From Allobogoriella alba (GTDB lineage Bacteria; Actinomycetota; Actinomycetes; Actinomycetales; Actinomycetaceae), in the NCBI RefSeq assembly GCF_042665525.1, contig NZ_JBHTCQ010000001.1, positions 2,074,869 through 2,138,868 on the forward strand: a DNA stretch of 64,000 bases, given 5' to 3'. Below are positions 31,726-39,616 of this stretch, in pieces (within the stretch, counting starts at the first letter, position 1; every line of letters starts with the position of its first letter). Made by a program: the position numbers and the translations under genes. The notes under the pieces are model-generated. The model was not told the DNA's origin, ran no database searches, and worked only from the letters and a program-made list of their open reading frames with translations.

Positions 31726-31761
31726 GTCTGCGCGGAGGGCCGGGTGACCGGCCCCGCAGAC
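31726..31761 (+). promoter_or_regulatory. Structured RNA element between infC and rpmI
   Basis: GTCTGCG (31726-31732) pairs with CGCAGAC (31755-31761) and GGGCCGG (31737-31743) with CCGGCCC (31748-31754). The loop is GTGA and a 4-nt internal bulge CGGA (31733-31736) lies on one side only. Both stems are perfect. A further CCCGGG pair follows downstream. The place is right for an L20 autoregulatory site or a processing site. Confidence 0.65.
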
Positions 31762-31833
31762 GAAGACGTCCCGGGACAGCGACCCGGGTAGGACACAGGT
31801 GCGTCGGACGGCGTACCGGGACAAGGGACGAAC

Positions 31834-32028
31834 ATGCCGAAGAACAAGACGCACTCCGGTGCGAAGAAGCGGTTCAAGCTCACCGGCAGCGGCAAGCTGC
31901 GCCGCGAGCAGACCAACGCGCGGCACTACCTCGAGCACAAGTCGAGCCGTCGCACGCGCCGGCTCGCCCAGGACCAGGACGTGGCGCGGGCCGACGTGCG
32001 CCAGGTCAAGAAGCTTCTCGGCAAGTAA
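31834..32028 (+). CDS. rpmI: 50S ribosomal protein L35
   Basis: This is the small basic 64-residue large-subunit protein L35. It starts MPKNKTHSGAKKRFKLTGSG, the characteristic family opening. KLRREQTNARHYLEHKSSRR and a C-terminal VRQVKKLLGK follow. ATG 31834 is preceded by AAGGGA. It lies in the standard infC-rpmI-rplT operon, 29 nt before rplT and 115 nt after infC, that gap holding a strong RNA hairpin. Identification is firm. Confidence 0.97.
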   Translation: MPKNKTHSGAKKRFKLTGSGKLRREQTNARHYLEHKSSRRTRRLAQDQDVARADVRQVKKLLGK

Positions 32029-32057
32029 CGCCGCCCCCGACGTAGAAGGAGACTCAC

Positions 32058-32438
32058 GTGGCACGCGTCAAGCGGGCGGTCAACGCCCACAAGAAGCGCC
32101 GCACGACCCTCGAGCGCGCCGCCGGATACCGCGGCCAGCGCTCGCGGCTGTACCGCAAGGCCAAGGAGCAGGTGACGCACTCGTTCACCTACGCCTACCG
32201 GGACCGTCGCGCCCGCAAGGGTGACTTCCGCCGGCTCTGGATCCAGCGCATCAACGCCGCGGTCCGCGCCGAGGGCCTGACCTACAACCGCTTCATCCAG
32301 GGCCTGAAGGCCGCGGGTGTCGAGGTCGACCGTCGCATGCTCGCCGAGCTGGCCGTCAACGACACCGCCGCGTTCAACGCGCTGGTCGAGACCGCCAAGA
32401 AGGCCCTCCCGACGGACGTGAACGCCCCGGCCGCCTGA
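32058..32438 (+). CDS. rplT: 50S ribosomal protein L20
   Basis: L20 is an early 50S assembly protein that in many bacteria also represses its own operon by binding the leader mRNA. The 126-residue protein starts with ARVKRAVNAHKKRRTTLERA, followed by GYRGQRSRLYRKAKEQVTHS, RRLWIQRINAAVRAEGLTYN and RFIQGLKAAGVEVDRRMLAE. The start is GTG with GAAGGAGA upstream. The infC-rpmI gap carries a hairpin that could be its regulatory target. Identification is firm. Confidence 0.97.
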   Translation: MARVKRAVNAHKKRRTTLERAAGYRGQRSRLYRKAKEQVTHSFTYAYRDRRARKGDFRRLWIQRINAAVRAEGLTYNRFIQGLKAAGVEVDRRMLAELAVNDTAAFNALVETAKKALPTDVNAPAA

Positions 32439-32475
32439 GCGAGGTCGCGCCGCCCGAACGCCCGGACACCCGCGC

Positions 32476-33303
32476 ATGCTGACGAATCCCCGCGCCGAGC
32501 GGGTACGTCGCGTCGCGCGGCTGTCCGGGCGTTCGGCGCGTGAGAAGCACGGCCAGTACCTGGTGGAGGGGCCGCAGGCCGTCCGTGAGGCGCTCCGGCA
32601 CGTCCCGCAGCAGGTACGGGACGTCTACCACACGGCCGACGCCGCGGCGCGCCACCCCGAGCTCCTCGCCGACGCCCGCGGCGCGGTGCGGTACGTCCAC
32701 GAGACCTCCGAGGCGGTCATGGGCGCCATGAGCACGGATGCCCAGGGCCTCCTCGCCGTCCTCGACCGCCCGACGGCGGAGCCCGGGCTGGCGGACCTGC
32801 CGGCACTCCGGGACGGTCAGGGCCCCCGGCTCGTCGCGGTCCTGGCGCAGGTGACGGACCCCGGCAACGCCGGCACGGTCATCCGCGCCGCCGACGCCGC
32901 CGGCGCGGACGCGGTCGTGCTGTGCGCCGGGAGTGTCGAGGTGAGGAGTCCCAAGGTCGTCCGCGCCACCGCCGGGTCCCTGTTCCACCTTCCGGTCATC
33001 ACCGGCGTCGGCCTGGCGGAGACTGTCGCCGCCCTGCGCGGCACCGGCGCGAGCGTCCTCGCGGCCGACGGTGCGGGGGGGTGGGACCTGGACGACCTGC
33101 TGGACCGCACGGTGCTGGCCCTCGACCTGGCAGGTCCGACATCCTGGGTCTTCGGCCACGAGGCCCGTGGGCTGTCCGAGGAGGAGACCGCGATGTGCGA
33201 CGCCGTCGTCCGAGTGCCCATCCACGGCCGCGCCGAGTCGCTGAACCTCGCCGTCGCCGCCGCGGTCTGCCTGTACGCCTCCGCCCGGGCGCAGCGGCGG
33301 TGA
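32476..33303 (+). CDS. TrmH/SpoU-family RNA 2'-O-methyltransferase (TsnR-like)
   Basis: The 275-residue protein has an N-terminal L30e-like substrate-binding domain (REKHGQYLVEGPQAVREALR, YVHETSEAVMGAMSTDAQGL). A SpoU/TrmH knotted methyltransferase domain follows, with the three motifs DPGNAGTVIRAADAAGAD, SWVFGHEARGLSEEE and VPIHGRAESLNLAVAAAVCL. It most probably methylates 23S rRNA ribose, as in the TsnR/RlmB group; the exact nucleotide is not readable. It follows rplT by 37 nt, its usual place, and overlaps the kinase gene by GTGA. Confidence 0.92.
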   Translation: MLTNPRAERVRRVARLSGRSAREKHGQYLVEGPQAVREALRHVPQQVRDVYHTADAAARHPELLADARGAVRYVHETSEAVMGAMSTDAQGLLAVLDRPTAEPGLADLPALRDGQGPRLVAVLAQVTDPGNAGTVIRAADAAGADAVVLCAGSVEVRSPKVVRATAGSLFHLPVITGVGLAETVAALRGTGASVLAADGAGGWDLDDLLDRTVLALDLAGPTSWVFGHEARGLSEEETAMCDAVVRVPIHGRAESLNLAVAAAVCLYASARAQRR

Positions 33304-34010
33304 GCCGCTCCCGCGCCGGCGCCGGCCCGGAGCACGTGGTCGCCGGCCCGGAGGACGTCACGCCTCTCGTCGAACGGGTCCTGGCTCTGCTGGCCCGCTC
33401 GGCCGACGCCCTGCCGGGACGCGCCGGACGCGTCATGATCGGCGTCGCGGGCCCACCCGGAGCCGGGAAGTCGACGCTCACCGAGGTCCTCGCGACCGCG
33501 CTCGCGGCGGCCGGTGCGGCGAGCGCCGTCGTCGGCATGGACGGCTACCACCTCGCCCAGGCCGAGCTCGTGCGGCTGGGCCGGGCCGACCGCAAGGGGG
33601 CCCCCGACACGTTCGACGCCGACGGGTACGTCTCGCTGGTGCGCCGCATCCGGGTGCAACGGCCCGGCGCCGGGGTCGTGTACGCCCCCGCCTTCGACCG
33701 GCACCTCGAGGAACCGGTCGCCGGCGCCGTCCCCGTGGCCGCGGACGTGCCCGTGGTCCTCACCGAGGGCAACTACCTGCTGCTCCCCGACGAGCCCTGG
33801 GACCGCCTCGCCGACCTGCTCGACGAGACCTGGTACCTCGAGACCGACGACGCCGGGCGGCGCGCCCGCCTCGTCGCCCGGCACGTCGCGCACGGCCGCA
33901 GCCCCGCCGCCGCGGCCGAGTGGGAGTCACGTTCGGACCAGCGCAACGCCGAGGTGGTCGCCGCCGCCCGGGACCGCGCGGACGTTCTCGTGCGTTGGCG
34001 GGAGCGCTAG
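33300..34010 (+). CDS. P-loop nucleoside/nucleotide or sugar kinase-family protein
   Basis: A 236-residue P-loop kinase of the uridine-kinase/pantothenate-kinase type. Walker A is GVAGPPGAGKSTLTEVLATAL. The acceptor-binding region is VVGMDGYHLAQAELVRLGRA with KGAPDTFDADGYVSLVRRIR, then VYAPAFDRHLEEPVAG and VVLTEGNYLLLPDEPWDRL. A late Arg-rich lid (RRARLVARHVAHGRS) closes the active site. Family members include FrcK/YggC-like proteins; the substrate is not settled. GTG 33300 shares GTGA with the methyltransferase stop, so they are co-translated. Confidence 0.85.
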   Translation: MSRSRAGAGPEHVVAGPEDVTPLVERVLALLARSADALPGRAGRVMIGVAGPPGAGKSTLTEVLATALAAAGAASAVVGMDGYHLAQAELVRLGRADRKGAPDTFDADGYVSLVRRIRVQRPGAGVVYAPAFDRHLEEPVAGAVPVAADVPVVLTEGNYLLLPDEPWDRLADLLDETWYLETDDAGRRARLVARHVAHGRSPAAAAEWESRSDQRNAEVVAAARDRADVLVRWRER

Positions 34011-34069
34011 CCGGGGTTCCGGCCACCGGACGCCGGGAATGCCGCCCCCGCCCCGCGGCTTGCACCGAC

Positions 34070-34480
34070 ATGGACTTCAACCAGCAGATCGTCGAGACGT
34101 TCCGCGCCAACGGTGGTGAGGTCAACGAGCCCATCAGGTTCGGCAAGTCGCTCGTGCTCGTGCACGTGCCGAGGAAGAACGGCGGTGAGCGGGTCGTGCC
34201 GCTCGCGTCCGTGCAGCACGACGGCGCCCGGCACGTCGCCGGCACGGCGGGAGGCTCGCCCAGGCACCCCGGATGGATCTTCGGGCTCCGGCGTGCGGAG
34301 CAGGTGGACATCGAGGTGCCCGGGGACCCCGTGGAGACCCACCGCGTCGGTGTGACCGAGCTCGACGGCCCCGCGCGCGACGCGGTCTGGGAGCGCTTCA
34401 AGGCGTTCTCACCCGGCTTCGCGGAGTACGAGAAGAGAGCCGAGGGGCGCGTCTTCCCGATCTTCCGGCTCGCACCCTGA
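34070..34480 (+). CDS. Deazaflavin (F420)-dependent nitroreductase-family protein
   Basis: This 136-residue protein matches the DUF385/Ddn family layout. It has FNQQIVETFRANGGEVNEPI, LVLVHVPRKNGGERVVPLAS, GSPRHPGWIFGLRRAEQVDI and the late RDAVWERFKAFSPGFAEYEK. Such proteins use reduced F420 to reduce quinones or nitro compounds. The opening MDFNQQIVE supports ATG 34070 over earlier frames. It stands between the kinase gene and the iron operon with gaps of 59 and 81 bp and may be monocistronic. Substrate unknown. It is only distantly similar to the relative at 14559. Confidence 0.85.
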   Translation: MDFNQQIVETFRANGGEVNEPIRFGKSLVLVHVPRKNGGERVVPLASVQHDGARHVAGTAGGSPRHPGWIFGLRRAEQVDIEVPGDPVETHRVGVTELDGPARDAVWERFKAFSPGFAEYEKRAEGRVFPIFRLAP

Positions 34481-34524
34481 CCGACGCGCGCCGGGCGACC
34501 ACAGGGCGAGATCCGCGGCCGATA

Positions 34525-34553
34525 TTTACGTCATGCGGATATCACGTTATATG
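34525..34553 (+). promoter_or_regulatory. Promoter of the siderophore operon
   Basis: TTTACG (34525-34530) and TATATG (34548-34553) are 17 nt apart, in an AT-rich patch that stands out in this GC-rich region. The -10 ends 8 nt before the ATG at 34562, so the mRNA is leaderless or nearly so. TATGGT (34550-34555) is an alternative -10. Confidence 0.65.
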
Positions 34554-34554
34554 G

Positions 34555-34573
34555 TGAGGTAATGCTGACCTCA
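34555..34573. promoter_or_regulatory. DtxR/IdeR-type iron box across the SIP start codon
   Basis: TGAGGTAATGCTGACCTCA is an interrupted palindrome (TGAGGT and ACCTCA are exact complements around 7 nt). It matches the DtxR/IdeR consensus TTAGGTTAGGCTAACCTAA at 14 of 19 positions. It covers the expected transcription start and the ATG (34562-34564), a position suited to iron-dependent repression. Confidence 0.75.
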
Positions 34574-35578
34574 CAGGCCCGTCGCACGGCCGACGCCGGC
34601 CCCGTCGCCAAGGACGACCGGCCCGCCTACCGGCCCTTCCCGGTCCGCGTCGCCACGGTGCAGGAGCTCAGCCCCAGCTTCGTGCGGGTCACCTTCCGTG
34701 GCGAGGACCTGCGCTGGTTCGGCACCGATCGGCTCGACCAGCGCATCAAGCTCGTCTTCCCCCGGGAGACGGACGGACGGCTCTGCGAGATCGGGGCCGA
34801 CGACGAGCAGACCATCCTGGCCGGCACCTGGTACCACCGCTGGCGCGAGCTGCCCGAGGAGGACCGCTCGCCGATCCGCACCTACACGGTCCGGTATGTC
34901 CGGCCGGAGCTCGGCGAGGTCGACGTCGACATGGTGCGGCACGGCGACTCCGGGCCCGCCTCCCGGTGGATCGGCCAGGTCGCGCCGGGCGACGCGGTGG
35001 TCCTCGTCGGCCCCGACATCCGGTCCAAGGAGTGTGCGCTCGGCATCGACTGGGCGCCCGGGACCGCGACCGAGCTGCTGCTCGCCGGCGACGAGACCGC
35101 CGCACCCGCCATCTGCTCCATCCTCGAGACGCTGCCCGCCGGCCGGCGCGCCCGCGCCTTCCTCGAGGTTCCCGAGGCCGCCGACTTCCTCGACGTCGAC
35201 CTGCCTGACCACGCCTCGATCACGTGGCTCGCCCGCGGGGAGCAGCCCCACGGTGACCTCCTCGTCCCGGCGGTCCGGGACTGGATCGGCGCGAACAGCG
35301 CCACGCTCGGCGGCGCGCTCGCCGTCGGGGTGCAGGACCTCGAGGACGTCGACATCGACACCGAGCTGCTCTGGGACTCCCCGGTGGTCCGGGTCCTCCC
35401 GCACGACCACTGCGGTCGCGGCGGTGAGCGCTGCGGCAGCGACTTCTACGCCTGGTTCGCCGGCGAGGCGGGCACCATCCGGACGCTGCGGCGCATCCTG
35501 GTCTCCGACGTGGGCGTCTGCCGGCGGCGCGTGGCGTTCATGGGCTACTGGCGCACCGGCCGCGCCGAGGGCGCGTAG
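34562..35578 (+). CDS. Siderophore-interacting protein (ferric-siderophore reductase, SIP family)
   Basis: This 338-residue flavoprotein of the SIP/ViuB family reduces ferric siderophores in the cytoplasm to release iron. The FAD-binding domain has FVRVTFRGEDLRWFGTDRLD, the flavin motif IRTYTVRYVRPELGEVDVDM, and HGDSGPASRWIGQVAPGDAV. The C-terminal NAD(P)H domain has LLLAGDETAAPAICSILETL and ends YAWFAGEAGTIRTLRRILVS then RRRVAFMGYWRTGRAEG. It is the first gene of the iron operon and the one directly under the iron box. The permease gene follows after 9 nt. Confidence 0.94.
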   Translation: MLTSQARRTADAGPVAKDDRPAYRPFPVRVATVQELSPSFVRVTFRGEDLRWFGTDRLDQRIKLVFPRETDGRLCEIGADDEQTILAGTWYHRWRELPEEDRSPIRTYTVRYVRPELGEVDVDMVRHGDSGPASRWIGQVAPGDAVVLVGPDIRSKECALGIDWAPGTATELLLAGDETAAPAICSILETLPAGRRARAFLEVPEAADFLDVDLPDHASITWLARGEQPHGDLLVPAVRDWIGANSATLGGALAVGVQDLEDVDIDTELLWDSPVVRVLPHDHCGRGGERCGSDFYAWFAGEAGTIRTLRRILVSDVGVCRRRVAFMGYWRTGRAEGA

Positions 35579-35587
35579 CCACCACCG

Positions 35588-36643
35588 ATGACCGCCGTCC
35601 AGCACGCACCGGCGGCGGCACGGCCCGCCGCGAGCACCAGCGTCCGACCGCACCGGGTCTGGCTGCTGCTGCTCGCCTGCCTCGCCGTGCTCGCCGGTCT
35701 GTCCCTCGCCTCCCTGGTGCTGGGCAACCGCGACCTCGCGATCGGTGAGCTCTTCACGGCGCTGACCGACCGGCAGGCCGGCGACGTGGAGCACGACATC
35801 CTCTGGGACCAGCGTCTGCCCCGCACGCTCGTCGCCCTGGCCGTCGGTGCCGCGCTGGGCCTGGCCGGCGCCGTCATGCAGGGCATCACGCGCAACCCGC
35901 TGGCGGACCCAGGCCTCCTCGGGGTCAACGCCGGCGCCGCGATCGCCGTCACCGGCGCGATCACCGTCCTCGGCATCACCAGCCCGCTGCGCTACATCTG
36001 GTTCGCGCTCGCGGGCGCCGCGTTGGCCGCCGCCCTCGTCTACGGCGTCGGCGCGCTCGGCCGGGAGGGCGCGACACCGGTCAAGCTCGCCCTGGCAGGC
36101 ACGGCCGTCACCGCCGGCGCCACGTCGTTCATCACCCTCATGCTGCTGACCGACCGGACCACGCTGGACGCCTACCGCCGGTGGGCGGTCGGCTCCCTCG
36201 CCGGGCGGGGCACCGACCCACTGGTCGACCTCGCCCCGTTCCTGGTGCTCGGCGTCGTGCTCGCGCTCCTCACCGGGCGGACGCTCAACCTCCTCGCGAT
36301 GGGCGACGACGTCGCTCGCGGACTCGGTCAGAACCTGCCCCTGGCCCGTGCCGCCACCGGCACCGCGGTCGTGCTGCTGGCGGGCGGCGCGACCGCCCTC
36401 GCCGGCCCCATCGTGTTCGTCGGCCTCGTCGTACCTCACCTGGCCCGGGCTCTCCTCGGGCTCGACTACCGCCTGATCCTGCCGTTCTCGCTGCTGCTCG
36501 GCCCGGTCCTGATCGTGGCGGCAGACGTCATCGGGCGACTCGTGGTGCGCCCGGGCGAGCTGGAGGCCGGCATCGTCGTCGCCGTCGTGGGGGCACCGGT
36601 CCTCGTCGCCATCGTCCGGCGCGTGAAGCTGGCGGGCCTGTGA
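35588..36643 (+). CDS. FecCD-family siderophore ABC transporter permease 1
   Basis: The 351-residue inner-membrane permease has about ten hydrophobic helices, the first at about 27-47 (LLLLACLAVLAGLSLASLVL). Family signatures are WDQRLPRTLVALAVGAALGL, AGAVMQGITRNPLADPGLLG and the ATPase-contact loop MGDDVARGLGQNLPLARAAT. The end includes FVGLVVPHLARALLGLDYRL. It forms a heterodimer with the next gene product to pass ferric siderophore into the cytoplasm. TGATG links it to that gene. Confidence 0.95.
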   Translation: MTAVQHAPAAARPAASTSVRPHRVWLLLLACLAVLAGLSLASLVLGNRDLAIGELFTALTDRQAGDVEHDILWDQRLPRTLVALAVGAALGLAGAVMQGITRNPLADPGLLGVNAGAAIAVTGAITVLGITSPLRYIWFALAGAALAAALVYGVGALGREGATPVKLALAGTAVTAGATSFITLMLLTDRTTLDAYRRWAVGSLAGRGTDPLVDLAPFLVLGVVLALLTGRTLNLLAMGDDVARGLGQNLPLARAATGTAVVLLAGGATALAGPIVFVGLVVPHLARALLGLDYRLILPFSLLLGPVLIVAADVIGRLVVRPGELEAGIVVAVVGAPVLVAIVRRVKLAGL

Positions 36644-37677
36644 TGGCCGCGACCCTCGCCCCGTCCACGTCCGCCGCGCCGGCCCGGCCGGCGTCGCTGC
36701 GCCCGTCGCGGTCCCGCGGGCTCGTCGCCCTGCTCGCCGCGACCGTGCTCGCCCTGGTGTGGATCGGCCTGACCATCGGCGACCTCACCGCCGGCGAGGT
36801 GCTGCGGACGCTGGGCGGCAGCGGCGAGGAGGACTTCACCGTCTTCCGCCTGCGCCTGCCGCGCCTGGTCCTCGGCGCCGCGGTGGGCGTGGCCTTCGGC
36901 CTGGCCGGCGCGATCTTCCAGACCGTGCTGCGCAACCCCCTCGCCAGCCCGGACATCCTCGGTGTCAGCGGCGGCGGCTCCCTCGCCGCCGCGACCGGCA
37001 TCCTCGTCCTGGGCCTGTCCGGCACGGCCGTCTCCGGCGCGGCCCTCCTCGGCGCCTTCGCCGCCGCCGGCGCGATCTACGTCCTGGCGTGGCGGGCGGG
37101 CGTCAGCGGCTACCGCTTCGTCCTCGTCGGCGTCGGCATCGCCTTCCTCGTCCAGGCCGGGCTGGCGTACCTGCTCTCGCGCGCGGACGTCGGCGACGCC
37201 CGTGACGCGCTGGTGTGGATGGTCGGCAGCCTCGGCACCCCGTCCTGGGCCGACGTCACCATCCTCCTCCTCATGCTGGCCGTGCTCGTCCCGCTCGTCG
37301 CAGTGCTCACCGGCCGGCTGCGGATCATGCAGCTCGGCGACGACGTCGCCGGCGGCCTCGGCCTGCGCACCGAGGTGACCAGACTGTCCGCGCTGGCACT
37401 CGCCGTCGCGCTGGCCGCCGCGGGCACCGCGTTCGCCGGCCCGGTCGCCTTCGTCGCGTTCGTCTCGGCCCCCATCGCCCGCAGGCTGGCGCCACGCGCC
37501 GGCCTCGCACTGGTGCCCAGCGCGCTCGTGGGGGCCGCCGTCGTGCTCGGCGCGGAGCTCGTCGGCGAGCACCTGCTACCGATCAACGCCCCGGTCGGGA
37601 TCGTCACCGGCGCCGTCGGGGCGCCCTACCTGCTGTGGCTGCTGGCCACCGGGAACCGCCAGGGGAAGGGAGCGTGA
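36643..37677 (+). CDS. FecCD-family siderophore ABC transporter permease 2
   Basis: A 344-residue FecCD permease with the same pattern as its partner: LRLPRLVLGAAVGVAFGLAG, AIFQTVLRNPLASPDILGVS, then QLGDDVAGGLGLRTEVTRLS as the ATPase-contact loop. FAGPVAFVAFVSAPIARRLA follows. The N-terminus (about 1-27) is Ala/Pro-rich before the first helix. ATG 36643 overlaps the previous stop by one base (TGATG); GTG 36640 is an in-frame alternative. Position and order (SIP, two permeases, ATPase, binding protein) define a complete importer. Confidence 0.95.
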   Translation: MAATLAPSTSAAPARPASLRPSRSRGLVALLAATVLALVWIGLTIGDLTAGEVLRTLGGSGEEDFTVFRLRLPRLVLGAAVGVAFGLAGAIFQTVLRNPLASPDILGVSGGGSLAAATGILVLGLSGTAVSGAALLGAFAAAGAIYVLAWRAGVSGYRFVLVGVGIAFLVQAGLAYLLSRADVGDARDALVWMVGSLGTPSWADVTILLLMLAVLVPLVAVLTGRLRIMQLGDDVAGGLGLRTEVTRLSALALAVALAAAGTAFAGPVAFVAFVSAPIARRLAPRAGLALVPSALVGAAVVLGAELVGEHLLPINAPVGIVTGAVGAPYLLWLLATGNRQGKGA

Positions 37678-37681
37678 GCAC

Positions 37682-38563
37682 ATGACGGATGAGCGTCGCA
37701 GCGCCGGGCACGACCTGCGGGCCGAGCGGATCTCGCTGGCGTACGACGGTGACCTCGTCGTGAAGGACCTGGATCTGCAGGTGCCCGACGGCCGGGTGAC
37801 CGCCGTCGTCGGACCGAACGGGTGCGGCAAGTCGACCCTGCTCCGGGCCCTGTCGCGGCTGATGCGGCCGCGCTCCGGCGTCGTGCTCCTCGACGGGGAG
37901 GCCGTGCACTCCCGGGCGGCGAAGGAGGTCGCCCAGGTCATCGGCATCCTGCCGCAGCAGGCGACGGCGCCGGAGGGCATCACCGTCGCCGACCTGGTGG
38001 GCCGCGGGCGCTACCCGCACCAGGGCTGGTTCCGCCGCTGGACCTCGACCGACGACGCCGTCGTGCGGGCGGCGCTCGAGGCCACCGAGACGCTCGACCT
38101 CGCGCAGCGGCGCGTGGAGGAGCTCTCCGGCGGCCAGCGGCAACGGGTGTGGATCGCGATGGCCCTCGCCCAGGACCCCGACGTGCTGCTGCTCGACGAG
38201 CCCACCACCTACCTCGACGTCGCCCACCAGATCGACGTCCTCGAGCTGCTCCACGAGCAGAACCGCAGCCGCGGCACGACCGTGGTCATGGTGCTGCACG
38301 ACCTCAACCTCGCCTCCCGCTACGCCGACCATCTCGTCGTGATGGCGGACGGGCAGGTCCTCGCCACGGGCGACCCGTCCGAGGCGATCACCGAGGATCT
38401 CGTGCAGCGGGCGTTCGGGCTGGCGGCCCGCGTGGTCCCGGACCCCGTGACCGGCTCGCCGATGGTCGTCCCCGTCGGCCGCCCCCGCTCCGCCGCCGCC
38501 CTCCTGACCCAGACCGACCCACCGTCAGCAACCGTCCCACCGACCTCCGGGAGACTTGTGTGA
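37682..38563 (+). CDS. Siderophore ABC transporter ATP-binding protein (FecE/FepC family)
   Basis: The 293-residue ATPase powers the importer. Walker A is VVGPNGCGKSTLLRALSRLM, the Q-loop region is VIGILPQQATAPEGITVADL, the signature is VEELSGGQRQRVWIAMALAQ and Walker B is DVLLLDEPTTYLDVAHQI, followed by the switch His in VMVLHDLNLASRYADHLV. The C-terminus is a Pro/Ser-rich tail of about 30 residues. ATG 37682 lies 4 nt after the permease stop, and the end overlaps the binding-protein gene by GTGA. Confidence 0.96.
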   Translation: MTDERRSAGHDLRAERISLAYDGDLVVKDLDLQVPDGRVTAVVGPNGCGKSTLLRALSRLMRPRSGVVLLDGEAVHSRAAKEVAQVIGILPQQATAPEGITVADLVGRGRYPHQGWFRRWTSTDDAVVRAALEATETLDLAQRRVEELSGGQRQRVWIAMALAQDPDVLLLDEPTTYLDVAHQIDVLELLHEQNRSRGTTVVMVLHDLNLASRYADHLVVMADGQVLATGDPSEAITEDLVQRAFGLAARVVPDPVTGSPMVVPVGRPRSAAALLTQTDPPSATVPPTSGRLV

Positions 38564-39591
38564 ACCGCATCCGACGCACGGCCGCCGCCGCGGCCGCCGC
38601 CACCCTTCTCGCCGTCAGCGCCTGCTCCCAAGGCGGCGGGGAGAACGGCTCACCCGACCCCGGCGACGGCGGGAGCGGCGGCAGGGGCGACTTCTCTCCC
38701 GTCACGATCGAGCACGCGTTCGGTTCGACGGAGATCACGGAGCAGCCCCAGGACGTCGTCACCCTCGGCTGGGGCAGCACCGAGGCCGCCCTCGCGCTCG
38801 GGGTCGTGCCGGTCGGGATCGAGGCGCAGACGTATGCCTCGAACGACGCCGGTCAGCTGCCGTGGGTCGAGGAGGCTCTGCAGGAGGCCGATGCCGAGCC
38901 CACCATGCTGCCCTCCGCGGTCGAGGAGCCCCCGTACGAGGAGATCGACGAGCTCGACCCCGACGTGATCCTCGCCCCGTACTCGGGGGTCACCCAGGAG
39001 CAGTACGAGCTCCTCAGCGAGATCGCCCCGACGGTCGCCTACCCGGAGCAGGCGTGGACCACGCCCTGGCGCGACGTCATCGAGATCACCGGCCGGTCGC
39101 TCGGCCTCGCGGACGAGGCCGAGACCCTCGTCTCCGACCTCGACGGCCAGATCCAGGAGGCGGCCGCCGCCCACCCCGAGCTGGAGGGCAAGACTGTCGC
39201 CGCGATCTGGGACGTCGGCGGCGTCTTCTACGTCTACCGCCCGCAGGACTCCCGGGTGGACTTCCTGCTCGACCTCGGCCTGACCTCCGCCCCCGCGGTG
39301 GACGAGCTGGCGTCCGGCTCCGACACCTACGTGTACGAGCTCGCCTACGACCTCACCAGCGAGCTCGAGGCGGACGTCGTGGTGAACTACGCGAGTTCCG
39401 AGGAGGAGGTCGAGACCTTCCTCGACCAGTCCTACGCCCAGGCCATCCCCGCCGTCGAACGCGGCGCCGTGGCCAACATCGTCGGCGACGAGCTCGTCGC
39501 CGCGATGTCCCCGCCGACCGCGCTGTCGATCACCTGGGGTCTGGAGGAGTACGTCACCGAGGTCTCGGAGGCCGCCGCGGCCGCCGGATGA
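38560..39591 (+). CDS. Iron-siderophore ABC transporter substrate-binding lipoprotein
   Basis: This 343-residue protein starts with a lipoprotein signal peptide: basic RIRR, a hydrophobic Ala-rich stretch and the lipobox LAVSAC with the lipidated Cys at 22. A Gly/Asp-rich linker leads to the FecB/BtuF-type fold with two helical-backbone-linked lobes: IEHAFGSTEITEQPQDVVTL, GWGSTEAALALGVVPVGIEA and ELDPDVILAPYSGVTQEQYE. YPEQAWTTPWRDVIEITGRS belongs to the second half. It captures ferric siderophore outside the membrane. The start is GTG at 38560, overlapping the ATPase stop. Confidence 0.94.
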   Translation: MNRIRRTAAAAAAATLLAVSACSQGGGENGSPDPGDGGSGGRGDFSPVTIEHAFGSTEITEQPQDVVTLGWGSTEAALALGVVPVGIEAQTYASNDAGQLPWVEEALQEADAEPTMLPSAVEEPPYEEIDELDPDVILAPYSGVTQEQYELLSEIAPTVAYPEQAWTTPWRDVIEITGRSLGLADEAETLVSDLDGQIQEAAAAHPELEGKTVAAIWDVGGVFYVYRPQDSRVDFLLDLGLTSAPAVDELASGSDTYVYELAYDLTSELEADVVVNYASSEEEVETFLDQSYAQAIPAVERGAVANIVGDELVAAMSPPTALSITWGLEEYVTEVSEAAAAAG

Positions 39592-39616
39592 GGGCCCCGT
39601 CCGGCATCCTGGTCCG

